A stretch of DNA of 64,000 bases, taken from positions 42,010-106,009 of the forward strand of contig JBFHGJ010000008.1 of assembly GCA_041583135.1 (NCBI GenBank), written 5' to 3'. Every line of letters begins with the position of its first letter. The first letter of the stretch is position 1. Source of the stretch: JABSOG01 sp041583135. Its GTDB lineage: Bacteria > Pseudomonadota > Gammaproteobacteria > Enterobacterales > Alteromonadaceae. Below are positions 54,434-63,103 of this stretch, piece after piece. The notes under the pieces are model-generated. The model searched no databases and had not been told where the DNA came from. It saw only the letters and a list, made by a program, of their open reading frames with translations. The translations under genes were made by a program, and so were the position numbers.

Positions 54434-56430
54434 ATTCTGATAGCCCCTTGGCTTGGTGCCACCGTCGCCTGTTGCATCATAGCAACCGTCACCAACTGCG
54501 CCATCTCACGGATGCTGGCACAAGAGAGGATTTGGCTTTCTTGCAGTTGCAACGACCGATAATGCTCCGATAACGCCCCGGCTATCTGAATCGCTTTGAT
54601 TGAATCGCCACCAAGCTCGAAAAAGCCGGTGTTGACGCTGATCTCATCAATATCGAGTATTTCACACCAAATGCTATGAACCTTGGTCTCGACTTCACCG
54701 GCCGGTTTAACCACCTCTTGGCGTGCCACCTTGTTGTAAAGGCTGGCCAGTTTACCGGCTTGATAAAGCGCTTTGGTTTGACGACGACGTATTTTGCCGC
54801 TTGAGGTCATCGGAATGCTATAAGGTTTAAGGAGCACCACATCATCAACAGAGATATCATGATTTTTGTATACGCTACGGGCTATCTCTGCCACCAACAA
54901 CTGCGGCTCAAGGTTTTTGAGGGCGTTGCGGTTGACCTCGGTAACCACCACTAAGCGGCCATCAACTTCAAAGGCTGCGGTAAAGCCGGCATGAATGTCG
55001 CTATGGCAGTATTTAACCGTCGCTTCGATATCTTGCGGGTAATAGTTCTTACCTTTCAAAATGATCATATCTTTGCTGCGGCCGGTAATATACAGGTGAT
55101 TGTCGATAATAAAACCCAGGTCGCCGGTGTGTAAAAAGTGTTTGTCTTGCTCGCCTTTTAGGGTATTGCCGAAGGCTTGTTTTGACACTTCATCGAGTAA
55201 CCAATATCCCGGCGAGACACTCGGGCCACTAAACCACACATCACCTATCTCCCCTTGCCCCAAAACTTCGCCGGTTTGCGAGTTGACGATGCGTAAATGA
55301 TGGTTTTCGTCGGTCAGGCCATTGCCGACAAAATCAATGCTGTTCTCGGCGCCCATATCGACCACAGAGACTTTGTGCTCGGCCAATGCGGCTTTATCAA
55401 CGGCGATAACATTGAGCGCATCGTCACCATGACCACCTGAGATAAACGCAGTCGATTCGGCCATCCCGTAGGCCGGGTAAAAACTGTCACGCTTAAAGCC
55501 GACGCTGGCGAAACGCTCGGCAAAGCGCGCCAAAGTCTCATGTTTTACCGGCTCTGCGGCGTTGTAGGCAATCCGCCATTTCGACAAATCGACATCGGCC
55601 AACGACTCGTCGCTAACCTTGTCGGTGCACAAATCATAGGCAAAGTTTGGCGCGCCGCCAATAGTACCGCCGTAATGCGTCATGGCTTTAAGCCAGACCA
55701 CCGGATTGCGGACAAAGTTGGCTGGAGCCATCAACACCGACTTACAACCCATATAGGCGGGCAACAAAATCGCCGTCACCAAGCCTAAGTCGTGAAACAG
55801 TGGCAACCAGTTGACAAACACATCACGCTCATCGGCACCGGAGATATTTTGCAAATAACGGGCATTGGCGAGAATATTGCCTTGGGTGATGATCACCCCT
55901 TTAGGATCGCCGGTCGAACCTGAGGTATATTGCAAAAACGCCGGTTTATCGGCGGCTATCGGCGGCAATTCCAACTCGTTATCAAGCTCGCCTTCAATCA
56001 GGCTTTGGGTGGCCAAAAACGCCATATCGACATCGGCGTTTTGTTGCCAAAACTGGCTAATTAACGGCAATTCCGCTTCAGTGGTCAACGCCAATTGGGC
56101 GCCCGATGCTTTAGCGACAATAAACACTTTGTCGGATTTACTGTTTTTCTTCGGCGGATACAGTGGGATGGCAATAACACCAGCCATGACGCAGGCATAG
56201 AACGCTTTGATGTACTCAATGCTTGGTGGATAAAGCATCAATACGCAGCTACCCGGCTCGACCTTTTGCAACAGATTGTTCGCGATTTGACAAACTTCCT
56301 GATACAGCCGACCAAAGGTAATGGTATCGGTCGGCGCACTAAGGTCGGTAATAAATTCATAGGCAACATCATTGGGTTTTTCAATTGCGTTTTTATAAAG
56401 GCATTCGATGATGTTATTGACGTCTTGCAT
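54430..56430 (-). CDS. Fatty acyl-AMP ligase fused to acyl carrier protein (FAAL-ACP)
   Basis: A 666-residue starter enzyme. The FAAL part (about 1-560) shows IPLYPPKKNS, the P-loop YTSGSTGDPKG near 168, NWLPLFHDLGL, and HTGDLGFI before the GRSKDMIILKGKNYYPQDI block, all family marks. A carrier domain follows at about 575-645 with FFELGGDSIKA near 606. FAALs make acyl-AMP from free fatty acids and load a carrier instead of CoA. This is the starting unit of lipopeptide synthesis. It has no N-terminal docking domain, as expected for an initiator. The start ATG at 56430 is 2 nt beyond the VOC gene stop, and its stop overlaps NRPS module 1 by 4 nt. Confidence 0.95.
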   Translation of the reverse strand: MQDVNNIIECLYKNAIEKPNDVAYEFITDLSAPTDTITFGRLYQEVCQIANNLLQKVEPGSCVLMLYPPSIEYIKAFYACVMAGVIAIPLYPPKKNSKSDKVFIVAKASGAQLALTTEAELPLISQFWQQNADVDMAFLATQSLIEGELDNELELPPIAADKPAFLQYTSGSTGDPKGVIITQGNILANARYLQNISGADERDVFVNWLPLFHDLGLVTAILLPAYMGCKSVLMAPANFVRNPVVWLKAMTHYGGTIGGAPNFAYDLCTDKVSDESLADVDLSKWRIAYNAAEPVKHETLARFAERFASVGFKRDSFYPAYGMAESTAFISGGHGDDALNVIAVDKAALAEHKVSVVDMGAENSIDFVGNGLTDENHHLRIVNSQTGEVLGQGEIGDVWFSGPSVSPGYWLLDEVSKQAFGNTLKGEQDKHFLHTGDLGFIIDNHLYITGRSKDMIILKGKNYYPQDIEATVKYCHSDIHAGFTAAFEVDGRLVVVTEVNRNALKNLEPQLLVAEIARSVYKNHDISVDDVVLLKPYSIPMTSSGKIRRRQTKALYQAGKLASLYNKVARQEVVKPAGEVETKVHSIWCEILDIDEISVNTGFFELGGDSIKAIQIAGALSEHYRSLQLQESQILSCASIREMAQLVTVAMMQQATVAPSQGAIRI

Positions 56431-56432
56431 GG

Positions 56433-56924
56433 TTAATAAGCCCCACTGGTCTCAAGCTGTTGAAATAGATCTTGGATATTGTTCGCTTCGAATTGTGAAT
56501 CGACTTCGCGTTTTTTGATGAATTCGAACATCATGCCGGAATTGCGCTCGCGTTTGGTAAACACCTGCACCAGATTTTTACCGTGAATGATGTCGGTCGC
56601 AAACTCCATGCCTTTGCTTTGCAAGGTGTCAATCAGGTATTGCACATCTTCCACTTCAATGGCCACATGTTGTACGCCCGGGCCGTATTCATTGATATAC
56701 TGGGTCACTTGAGAGTTTTCACTGGTGCCTTGCACCAGCACAATGGTAAAGCCGTTGGCATCAAGCTCGGCGGCCAGCATACCTGAGAACTCGCCTTTGA
56801 CTTCCCTACGGTTCAACAGTGTAAAGCCCAAAATGCCTTGATATAAGAACAACGCTTCTTCAATATCGACAACGGCAATGGCGAGATGATCGATTCTTGC
56901 TGGTAATTTGTATAAGTTTTTCAT
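56433..56924 (-). CDS. VOC-family protein (glyoxalase / HPPD-like fold)
   Basis: 163 residues from ATG 56924, chosen because GGAG (56931-56934) sits 6 nt upstream; an in-frame TTG at 56936 overlaps that site and is less likely. Two beta-alpha-beta-beta-beta halves are visible: DHLAIAVVDIEEALFLYQGI and GVQHVAIEVEDVQYLIDTL. Candidate metal ligands are His13, His86 and Glu134 (MMFEFIKK). Relatives include methylmalonyl-CoA epimerase, glyoxalase and the catalytic half of 4-hydroxyphenylpyruvate dioxygenase. The short length rules out a full HPPD. It sits between the lipoprotein and FAAL genes in one operon, so precursor supply, tailoring or self-resistance are possible. Confidence 0.8.
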   Translation of the reverse strand: MKNLYKLPARIDHLAIAVVDIEEALFLYQGILGFTLLNRREVKGEFSGMLAAELDANGFTIVLVQGTSENSQVTQYINEYGPGVQHVAIEVEDVQYLIDTLQSKGMEFATDIIHGKNLVQVFTKRERNSGMMFEFIKKREVDSQFEANNIQDLFQQLETSGAY

Positions 56925-56936
56925 TTTTATCTCCAA

Positions 56937-58628
56937 TTAAGGTAAATGCGTCCACAGGTAATAACCGGAGATGGTGTTGACGAAATCATCCTCAAATCGC
57001 CCTCCCCAGAACGTAGCATCATATTGTACCAAATAAGTGTCACCAAATTTGTTTAGAAACTTCAAATGGCTGACATGAGAATACGTCGTGGTCGCGTCTG
57101 CTGTCCCGGCAACCTCAAACGAATCCAAACACTGCTGATAATCTTCCATCAAGGCACCGCCTAAAGCCGTACATTCATAACGCACGACCTCATTGAGGTT
57201 GTCATGGAAAAACCAGCGGCCACCATCTGCGCTATCAACGTTGCCAAGCATCACTTCTCCATTTTCAAGCAGTCTGACCGGGCTGACCGTCACACCGTTT
57301 GAGTTGACAAATTCAAAGCGACGCGGCAACAGTTGACTGACGTCAATCAACGCGTTTTGCGCAAACAGATAATCCAAATAGGCTTTCGAAATATAGCTGT
57401 GGTGTTGCACATCATAAACCGAGGTTAAGATGCGATATCTATCGCCTTCTGCGGCGACAAATTCAATGGTGACTCTCTTTTTGTCGTTTTCCAAGATGAT
57501 CTCTTGATGCTCACCAAATGACCACTGAAACTCGGCATGGCTTTCAGTCTCGTGAGTCAATACGTTACGCGCGGAAATCGAGGCGCGATTGGCGTCGTGA
57601 AACACCAGCAGATTGGCGCTGACATCGACCAAGCCCGGCTTTTCAACCGCATCGACGAACCAAGAGTAATATTCTTTACCGAATTCAATCGTCGGCACAT
57701 CGTTGCCGACACTGCGCACACTGCCTTTGTGCGAAAACTTCACATCTTCAATGAAGTCCTCAAAATCGACGTCGGACAAACTGACATCGGCGTCGGTTTC
57801 AAGGGTATTTTTATAGGCAAAACTGACAATCAGCTCGCCATCGAACGACGGATACATCACCAGATATTCGTACTGGGCTTTGACATTAAACCGCTCATAG
57901 CCATGGTTGTAGACATAAAAATAGAAAGGTTCGGCCACCTGATGGGTTTGACTGAACTCAATCAGATAGTCACTGCGCTGAGTTTCGACAAACTCATGAT
58001 CGCCGGCATTGGCTGGACGGTATAATCTCAGCTCACCACTGTCGTTGCTGGCGTAGATCTGCGACTCGGACCGGGCATTCGACTGCAAAATATAGGATTT
58101 ATGGCCAACCTCAATCGGCGGCAGCTTTTGCTGCGACAAATGCCACTCATAATTGCTGTCAAACACCCCGTCGAGATCTTCATCGCGAGTGGCTTTGAAC
58201 GTCAAATTGCTCGGATTGCTACCGATCACCTCAATTCGCTCAACCGCTTCGCGGGCGCACAACACCAAAGGTCGTGACTGACACACCGAGTCACGAATGT
58301 CCAATTGCACCGAACCATCGGCCAATACGCGCCAGTTGAAATAGCCCGACTTGCGGCCATCTTGATAGATGATCCCTTCTTTTTGCAGATGTTCTTCGGC
58401 CACTTCAAAATCAGGGTCGATGGTGCCTTCTTCGGTCGGCGACGCGTGAAACTCAAAGCCGTAGCTGCCATCGGCAGATTTCCACGCGCCATAGAGCTTT
58501 TTCTCACTGAGCTTGATCTGCTCCAACTCGTTACTGACGTGAGACTGACTTTCCGTCTCTCCAGAGCAGCCGTTGAGTAAAACAGCCGCAACAACAACGG
58601 TCAGTAGACGGTTAAAAGGCGTTTTCAT
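56937..58628 (-). CDS. Unknown lipoprotein of the lipopeptide operon
   Basis: 563 residues from ATG 58628 (AGGAG at 58639-58643, 10 nt away). The signal peptide ends in lipobox VLLNGC, so Cys is lipidated and the protein is membrane-anchored in the periplasm. The rest is hydrophilic and rich in acidic and aromatic residues. It has short repeated strand-like phrases (GEVMLGNVDSADGGRWFFHD, SGELRLYRPANAGDHEFVE) and several cysteines (SVCQSRPLVLCARE). No domain is recognised. It overlaps the TolC-family gene by 17 nt and precedes the VOC and FAAL genes, so it is co-expressed with synthesis and export. A role in export, immunity or surface display is inference. Confidence 0.82.
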   Translation of the reverse strand: MKTPFNRLLTVVVAAVLLNGCSGETESQSHVSNELEQIKLSEKKLYGAWKSADGSYGFEFHASPTEEGTIDPDFEVAEEHLQKEGIIYQDGRKSGYFNWRVLADGSVQLDIRDSVCQSRPLVLCAREAVERIEVIGSNPSNLTFKATRDEDLDGVFDSNYEWHLSQQKLPPIEVGHKSYILQSNARSESQIYASNDSGELRLYRPANAGDHEFVETQRSDYLIEFSQTHQVAEPFYFYVYNHGYERFNVKAQYEYLVMYPSFDGELIVSFAYKNTLETDADVSLSDVDFEDFIEDVKFSHKGSVRSVGNDVPTIEFGKEYYSWFVDAVEKPGLVDVSANLLVFHDANRASISARNVLTHETESHAEFQWSFGEHQEIILENDKKRVTIEFVAAEGDRYRILTSVYDVQHHSYISKAYLDYLFAQNALIDVSQLLPRRFEFVNSNGVTVSPVRLLENGEVMLGNVDSADGGRWFFHDNLNEVVRYECTALGGALMEDYQQCLDSFEVAGTADATTTYSHVSHLKFLNKFGDTYLVQYDATFWGGRFEDDFVNTISGYYLWTHLP

Positions 58629-59979
58629 TGGCAATTTTCTCCTGGTTGGTCAATAGACTCAATTGCTCGATGGTCTGTTTCGGATCTTTCCCGGTGAGTC
58701 GGTCTAAGCTCATCAGGTTGCTCAAAAAGCGGGCTTTTTCTTCGATCAGCTGATTGGTTTCGTCAAACAGCCGACTTTGGCTGTTAACCACATCGATATA
58801 TTGGCCGATACCTGTGGTGTACTCCTGTCTGGCATTGGTCAGCACCGCTTTGGCCGCGGCAATGGTGTTCTTTCTCGCCGCAATCGAAGCGATACCGGCT
58901 TTAAGGCTGGAGTAGACCGACTTAATCGACTGTTGTATTTGATGTTGCTGAAATTGCTTGAGGTATTTCGCCTGTTCAAACTCATAGGCCGCAGACTGAC
59001 TCATGTAGGTGTCACGGCCACCGGAGTATAGCGGCACCCTTAACTGAATCGAAACGGCAAAGCCGTCTTGATAAACCCGATTGCCCGGCTGATAGTTAAA
59101 CGAACGGTCTAAATGGTTGTCCGAATAACTTAAGTTGGCCGTCACCGACGGCATCCACAACGAGGCATTGCGCTTGAGCTGCTGATTGGCCACTTTCATA
59201 TTGGCCTCGGACAGTCGATATTGAATATTGTTGCTGAACTGCTTGAGGTAATGCCCCAACGGTTGATTGATCACCGCCAGCTCGGCAAAATTGTCCTTAA
59301 AGCCTTCAATCGCCTTGATGTCCGATTGGATCACCAACTCAAGCTGCTCAAAGGCAAGGTTTAAGTTATTTTTCGCCACTATCAAGTCAGCCTCGATAAT
59401 GGCCAGCTCGGCTTTGGCCTGCGCTAAATCACTGGGCTTGGCCAAACCACTGGTGTATTGTTCGGTGATCAGCTGTTTTTGATTGGTGTAGGCAATAATG
59501 GTTTGTTCGATGTTCTTTACCCGACTTTGCATCGTCGCGATATTGATATAGCTTTGAATATACTGATTGGTATATTCATACATCGCGAATTCCATCTGAA
59601 TATCAGCTCGCGCCGCAACCGCCTTACCCTCGTTGAACGCATGATAGCTCGGCATATTGAATAGCGGTTGAGAAACGGCAATTTCATAGCCCATCTGATC
59701 GCTTTGATTGAGCTGATCGGGCACCGACAACAAGTACGAATCAGAGTGAACCGCATTATTTTGATTTAAATAATTCCAACTACCAGTGGCAGCAACCGTC
59801 GGCAACAGCCCGGCAAAGGACACGTTTTCTTGTTGCTTCTCCGATTGCTGTTGTGAGGTTTGCGCTTTTAACCGCAGATTATTTTTGATCCCTACCTCAT
59901 ACAAGCCTTTAAAATCATTTGCACTGGCAAAACAGGAATACATTAAGACAATTGGCATCACCAATTTTACATGCTTCAC
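58612..59979 (-). CDS. TolC-family outer-membrane channel
   Basis: 455 residues from GTG 59979, chosen because GGAGG lies at 59984-59988 and the N-terminus then reads as a signal peptide (MKHVKLVMPIVLMYSCFASA). ATG 59994 is the alternative. Two OEP repeats are visible, each with long helical segments (for example NQKQLITEQYTSGLAKPSDL and NARQEYTTGIGQYIDVVNSQ, in which the G-x-A/I-x-x-x-D/V family pattern recurs). It forms the outer-membrane tunnel for tripartite pumps. Partners in the window are the RND pair (6391-10673) and the MacA/MacB-like parts at both ends. The dyad at 60003-60018 is just upstream. Confidence 0.92.
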   Translation of the reverse strand: MKHVKLVMPIVLMYSCFASANDFKGLYEVGIKNNLRLKAQTSQQQSEKQQENVSFAGLLPTVAATGSWNYLNQNNAVHSDSYLLSVPDQLNQSDQMGYEIAVSQPLFNMPSYHAFNEGKAVAARADIQMEFAMYEYTNQYIQSYINIATMQSRVKNIEQTIIAYTNQKQLITEQYTSGLAKPSDLAQAKAELAIIEADLIVAKNNLNLAFEQLELVIQSDIKAIEGFKDNFAELAVINQPLGHYLKQFSNNIQYRLSEANMKVANQQLKRNASLWMPSVTANLSYSDNHLDRSFNYQPGNRVYQDGFAVSIQLRVPLYSGGRDTYMSQSAAYEFEQAKYLKQFQQHQIQQSIKSVYSSLKAGIASIAARKNTIAAAKAVLTNARQEYTTGIGQYIDVVNSQSRLFDETNQLIEEKARFLSNLMSLDRLTGKDPKQTIEQLSLLTNQEKIANENAF

Positions 59980-60002
59980 AAATCCTCCGAACATTTACTT
60001 AC

Positions 60003-60018
60003 ATCTCATGCGTGAGAT
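60003..60018. promoter_or_regulatory. Operator-like dyad ATCTCATGCGTGAGAT before the TolC operon
   Basis: A 16-bp inverted repeat with perfect 6-bp arms, in the 200-bp gap between the SyrP-like gene and the TolC-family operon and ending 9 bp before its possible ATG. Similar sites are at 41484-41498 and 47781-47798, all at transcription-unit borders of the cluster. Confidence 0.45.
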
Positions 60019-60179
60019 AACCTTCATTGCTGTCATTGAAGCTCAGCACAACCGCCGGTTTTTAACCGCAACAGGCGGATGTGTCTTATTAAATGATTTG
60101 ACTCGGTGCTGGTAGCCCAAGCCATGACAACGACAAGCTTTAGACCATTGCAGCCTGAGCTTGAGGTGCCAGATAGACC

Positions 60180-61214
60180 CTAGGCGCCTTCGCAAATACC
60201 GGTGATCTGCACCTCGGCCAAACGGTGTGGCTCTGACATACCGGTCAGCACCAAACGATCGCCTGCAAAAGATTGACGGCCGTGGGCCACCAACATATTG
60301 TCCACCATCAACACATCCCCCGGCTGCCATTCAAAAGTGGTCTTTTCCGCTTCATAGGCATTGATCAGGGTTTCAATCACCTCAGGTTCAATGGTACTGC
60401 CATCACCATAGAAGGTGTGATTCGGATATTCCTGCTCTGAATACGAACGGCTCAAGAACTGTTGGACTTTGGGATCTAAGGTGGCAAAGTTGAAGAAAGT
60501 ACAATGATTGAACCAGCAATACTCACCAGTGCCCGGATGACGCGATACCGCAGGGCGCACCTGCTTGGTGGTCAAGGTAATGTCGTTATCACCCCAGCTG
60601 AACTCAATTTGGTTGTCTTTACAGTATTGTTCGACTTCCTGCTTGTCTTCGGTTTGATAGCAGTTTTGCCAGCTAACATACATGTATTTCATGAAGTTAC
60701 GCTGATACAGATAGCCTTTTTCAATCAATTTGTCTCTGATTGGCTCAGGGATACGTTGATAGATTTTGCGGGTATCGGCAAGGGGCGTACAGCCGCCGGA
60801 TTCAGCCGCCACATGGCAGTTGAAGTAAATATGCAAAGGAAACGTCAAGTTGAACGATTGCTCGGTATGAAGAAAAATTTCACTCTCTTTAGGCTGAGAA
60901 GTCGAAGTATAGATGTTGCCGGAAACACTGTCGCGCGGCGATGAGCGCTCCATATATTTGATCGCATCTGAGCTGGTTGCCGCGATGACTTGCTCGAACT
61001 TTTCCGCCGAGGTGACATTAAAACCACGAAACAACACCGCGCCGTATTTCTCTTTATTGGCGGTAATGTAGGCTTTGTTTTCTTCAGCCCATTTAACGAG
61101 GTCAGTGTTGCTGTCTTTAGCAGTCAATACCAGCGGCAGGCTCTGGGTAGGAGAAATAAAGCCAGGTGTGACGCTACGCTCTGCCTGCTCGACAATAGAG
61201 GCCTGTAAGTTCAT
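60180..61214 (-). CDS. SyrP-like TauD/TfdA-family Fe(II)/2-oxoglutarate hydroxylase
   Basis: A 344-residue oxygenase. The metal triad is His116-x-Glu118 (HTEQSFN) and His311 (VDNMLVAHGRQSFAGDR), with Arg320 for 2-oxoglutarate. Glu in place of Asp in the HxD motif, the GGCTPLADTRKIY segment and VDNMLVAHGR are traits of the SyrP branch. SyrP hydroxylates carrier-bound Asp in syringomycin synthesis. I see no clear Asp code among the A domains here, so the substrate may be another residue. It is the first gene of the minus-strand biosynthetic block. ATG 61214 has AAGGA 8 nt upstream and a possible -10 (TATTAT) at 61254-61259. Confidence 0.9.
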   Translation of the reverse strand: MNLQASIVEQAERSVTPGFISPTQSLPLVLTAKDSNTDLVKWAEENKAYITANKEKYGAVLFRGFNVTSAEKFEQVIAATSSDAIKYMERSSPRDSVSGNIYTSTSQPKESEIFLHTEQSFNLTFPLHIYFNCHVAAESGGCTPLADTRKIYQRIPEPIRDKLIEKGYLYQRNFMKYMYVSWQNCYQTEDKQEVEQYCKDNQIEFSWGDNDITLTTKQVRPAVSRHPGTGEYCWFNHCTFFNFATLDPKVQQFLSRSYSEQEYPNHTFYGDGSTIEPEVIETLINAYEAEKTTFEWQPGDVLMVDNMLVAHGRQSFAGDRLVLTGMSEPHRLAEVQITGICEGA

Positions 61215-61253
61215 GATAAATATCCTTAATGCATTAATTTTTAATCTAAATTC

Positions 61254-61259
61254 ATAATA
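61254..61259 (-). promoter_or_regulatory. Possible -10 element of the SyrP-like gene
   Basis: TATTAT on the minus strand, 39 nt before the start codon, in AT-rich DNA. The -35 box is not clear. Confidence 0.25.
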
Positions 61260-61758
61260 GCTAAAAGCAACAACACAAGGGTAGTTTGTGCTTTTTTGTT
61301 GTTCACCGCGTGTATTATTTCAAGCCGCAAACCGCAGCTGCGCTTTTTCCTTAACTCGGCTTAAACCCGGTAGATAGAGGCGAGTTTAAGCACCACAATA
61401 ACAATACAAACCCAGCGCTTTGGCAAAACAACGGTGACATCTCAGACGCAACTCGGCCGTCAAACACCCATCTTTGTTGTCTTAGCGGTGTAATTTTGAC
61501 TTACGCAGAACTGCATTTAGCAGCTCTGGCTGAGCTTACGCTGTGATGCGTTTTTATCGTCTTGGACGGCATTAGGCCCATACTAATCCCCATGCTTGAT
61601 AGTGGCGCGGCGATCGCAACAATAAAAAACGATTATCTTTTCATCAATAGACTTCGAACGCGGGTAGTCTAAATCACATGACTTCTTAGGGTCAAGTGTT
61701 AGGGTCTGTTTATCTTTCGACGAAAAGCGCTCAGTTAAAGTGACAAGTATGGGACCTA

Positions 61759-61795
61759 AATAAAAAGCCCCGGCTTACGTTCAGCTTAGGGGCTT
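61759..61795 (-). terminator. Strong rho-independent terminator after the MacA-like adaptor
   Basis: On the minus strand AAGCCCC and GGGGCTT pair (7 bp, extended inside the loop by further short pairing), followed directly by TTTTTATTT. It begins 22 nt after the stop codon, so the adaptor is transcriptionally insulated from the NRPS block. Confidence 0.85.
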
Positions 61796-61816
61796 GTTCT
61801 ACTGACCGGTTTTGAC

Positions 61817-63070
61817 TTATTTGATCACGCTTATCTCGGGCATACCGGCAAACTTCGACAGATCAGATAAAATCAACTTATCGCCCTTCTCTAGCCCGCT
61901 GAGCACTTGCACATAACGACCGCTATCGACCCCGAGCGCCACTTGAACCTGCTCGGCCTTATCTTCCGATGCGTTGACTTTAAACACCTTCACTTGAGCG
62001 TCCTGGGCGGCGTTGGTCGGCTTTTCGACATAGAAGACGTTAGACAATTGCTCGGTTAAGATCACCGCATCGATATTAAGCTCAGGTCTGGCACTGGTCG
62101 GTAGCGGTCCTTCTAGTGCCACCTCTATAGTGACATAACCATCGACAACCGCAGGATCGATACGACTCACCTTACCGTTAATTTTATCTTTTCGGGTATC
62201 GATGGTGGCGCTTTGTCCAACCACTATCTGGCTCACACGGCTTTGCGGCACCTGTACCATGGCCACCAATTCATCGGTGCCGCTAACTTGTGCCAACTGC
62301 TGACCTTGGGTCAGGCCCTGCCCCAGTTCTACTGGCAGTCGCTGCAATACCCCGGCCATCCCCGCACGTACCGTTAACTTCTCAATTAGTGATCTGTACA
62401 TGTCCAGTTCACCTTGTTGTAGCTCAATCCTTTGCTGGTGATTTTTCAGCGACTCACGGTGCACCAGTTTAAGCTGTCGATAACGCCGGTTTTGAATATC
62501 AAATCGCGCCGAAAGCTGGCTTTCTTCAAGCTCTACAGCCTTTAACTCTAAGGTTGACGTGATCCCTTTTTTCACCAACTCCGCTTTGGCGATGCGGTTG
62601 AGCTTTGCCGTTTCCAACTGTGCACGAATCGATGCCAAATTGGCTTCTTCTGCCAAAAGGTCCCGTTCATTGGTTAATTTAAGTTGTCGAAGATCACCTT
62701 GTAACAAGGCCAATTGCTGCGATGCGCTAAGGGTTTGTTGCTCCAAGGCCGGATTGCTCAGCTTTAAGATCACACTGTCAGCGGTGACCGGCGCACCGGG
62801 TTTGAGCAAGATCTCCTCAACCGTCCCACGACTGCCAGCCACTAAAATCTTCTGTCTTGCCGCACGCAATACACCAAAACCATCGACTTTGACATCTAAA
62901 TCACCATACTGAACAGTACCTATTAAAAGGTTACCATGGGCCACACTGGCAGCTTCGTTCGGTGTCGCAAATCCCCAATATCCCAGCCCCAAAAGACCAA
63001 CTATCAAGGCGCTTGCTTTGAGTTTTTTTGACAATGTTTGGTGATTGTTTTCGGTCTTTTTAGTATCCAT
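61817..63070 (-). CDS. MacA/HlyD-family periplasmic adaptor
   Basis: 417 residues from ATG 63070 (AGAAG about 7 nt upstream); a GTG at 63103 would add 11 residues but has no good ribosome-binding site. There is one membrane anchor (about 18-37, ALIVGLLGLGYWGF). Lipoyl halves VAGSRGTVEEILLKPGAPV and VRAGMAGVLQRLPVELGQGL flank a long coiled-coil hairpin (about 100-225). Beta-barrel and membrane-proximal domains follow. Its layout suits ABC-type (MacA) or RND partners. No pump gene follows it; the only unpaired partner in the window is the MacB-like ATPase/permease at 1-1341, on the same strand at the far end. Confidence 0.9.
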   Translation of the reverse strand: MDTKKTENNHQTLSKKLKASALIVGLLGLGYWGFATPNEAASVAHGNLLIGTVQYGDLDVKVDGFGVLRAARQKILVAGSRGTVEEILLKPGAPVTADSVILKLSNPALEQQTLSASQQLALLQGDLRQLKLTNERDLLAEEANLASIRAQLETAKLNRIAKAELVKKGITSTLELKAVELEESQLSARFDIQNRRYRQLKLVHRESLKNHQQRIELQQGELDMYRSLIEKLTVRAGMAGVLQRLPVELGQGLTQGQQLAQVSGTDELVAMVQVPQSRVSQIVVGQSATIDTRKDKINGKVSRIDPAVVDGYVTIEVALEGPLPTSARPELNIDAVILTEQLSNVFYVEKPTNAAQDAQVKVFKVNASEDKAEQVQVALGVDSGRYVQVLSGLEKGDKLILSDLSKFAGMPEISVIK

Positions 63071-63103
63071 CACGTTCTTCTCAGTTGACTTACATTTTGT
63101 CAC

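Larger units (their letters stand above)
61215..61816. other. 602-bp intergenic region before the biosynthetic block
   Basis: No supported gene. It holds the likely SyrP-like gene promoter at its left end (TATTAT at 61254-61259, minus strand), a palindrome TTAATGCATTAA (61226-61237) overlapping the ribosome-binding site, a mismatched stem-loop at 61506-61528, a half-site ATCTCA near 61440, and the HlyD terminator at its right end. Confidence 0.6.

Noticed and set aside
61226..61237. TTAATGCATTAA as an operator
   Set aside because: A 12-bp AT-rich palindrome overlapping a ribosome-binding site is easily chance; noted only in the region entry.
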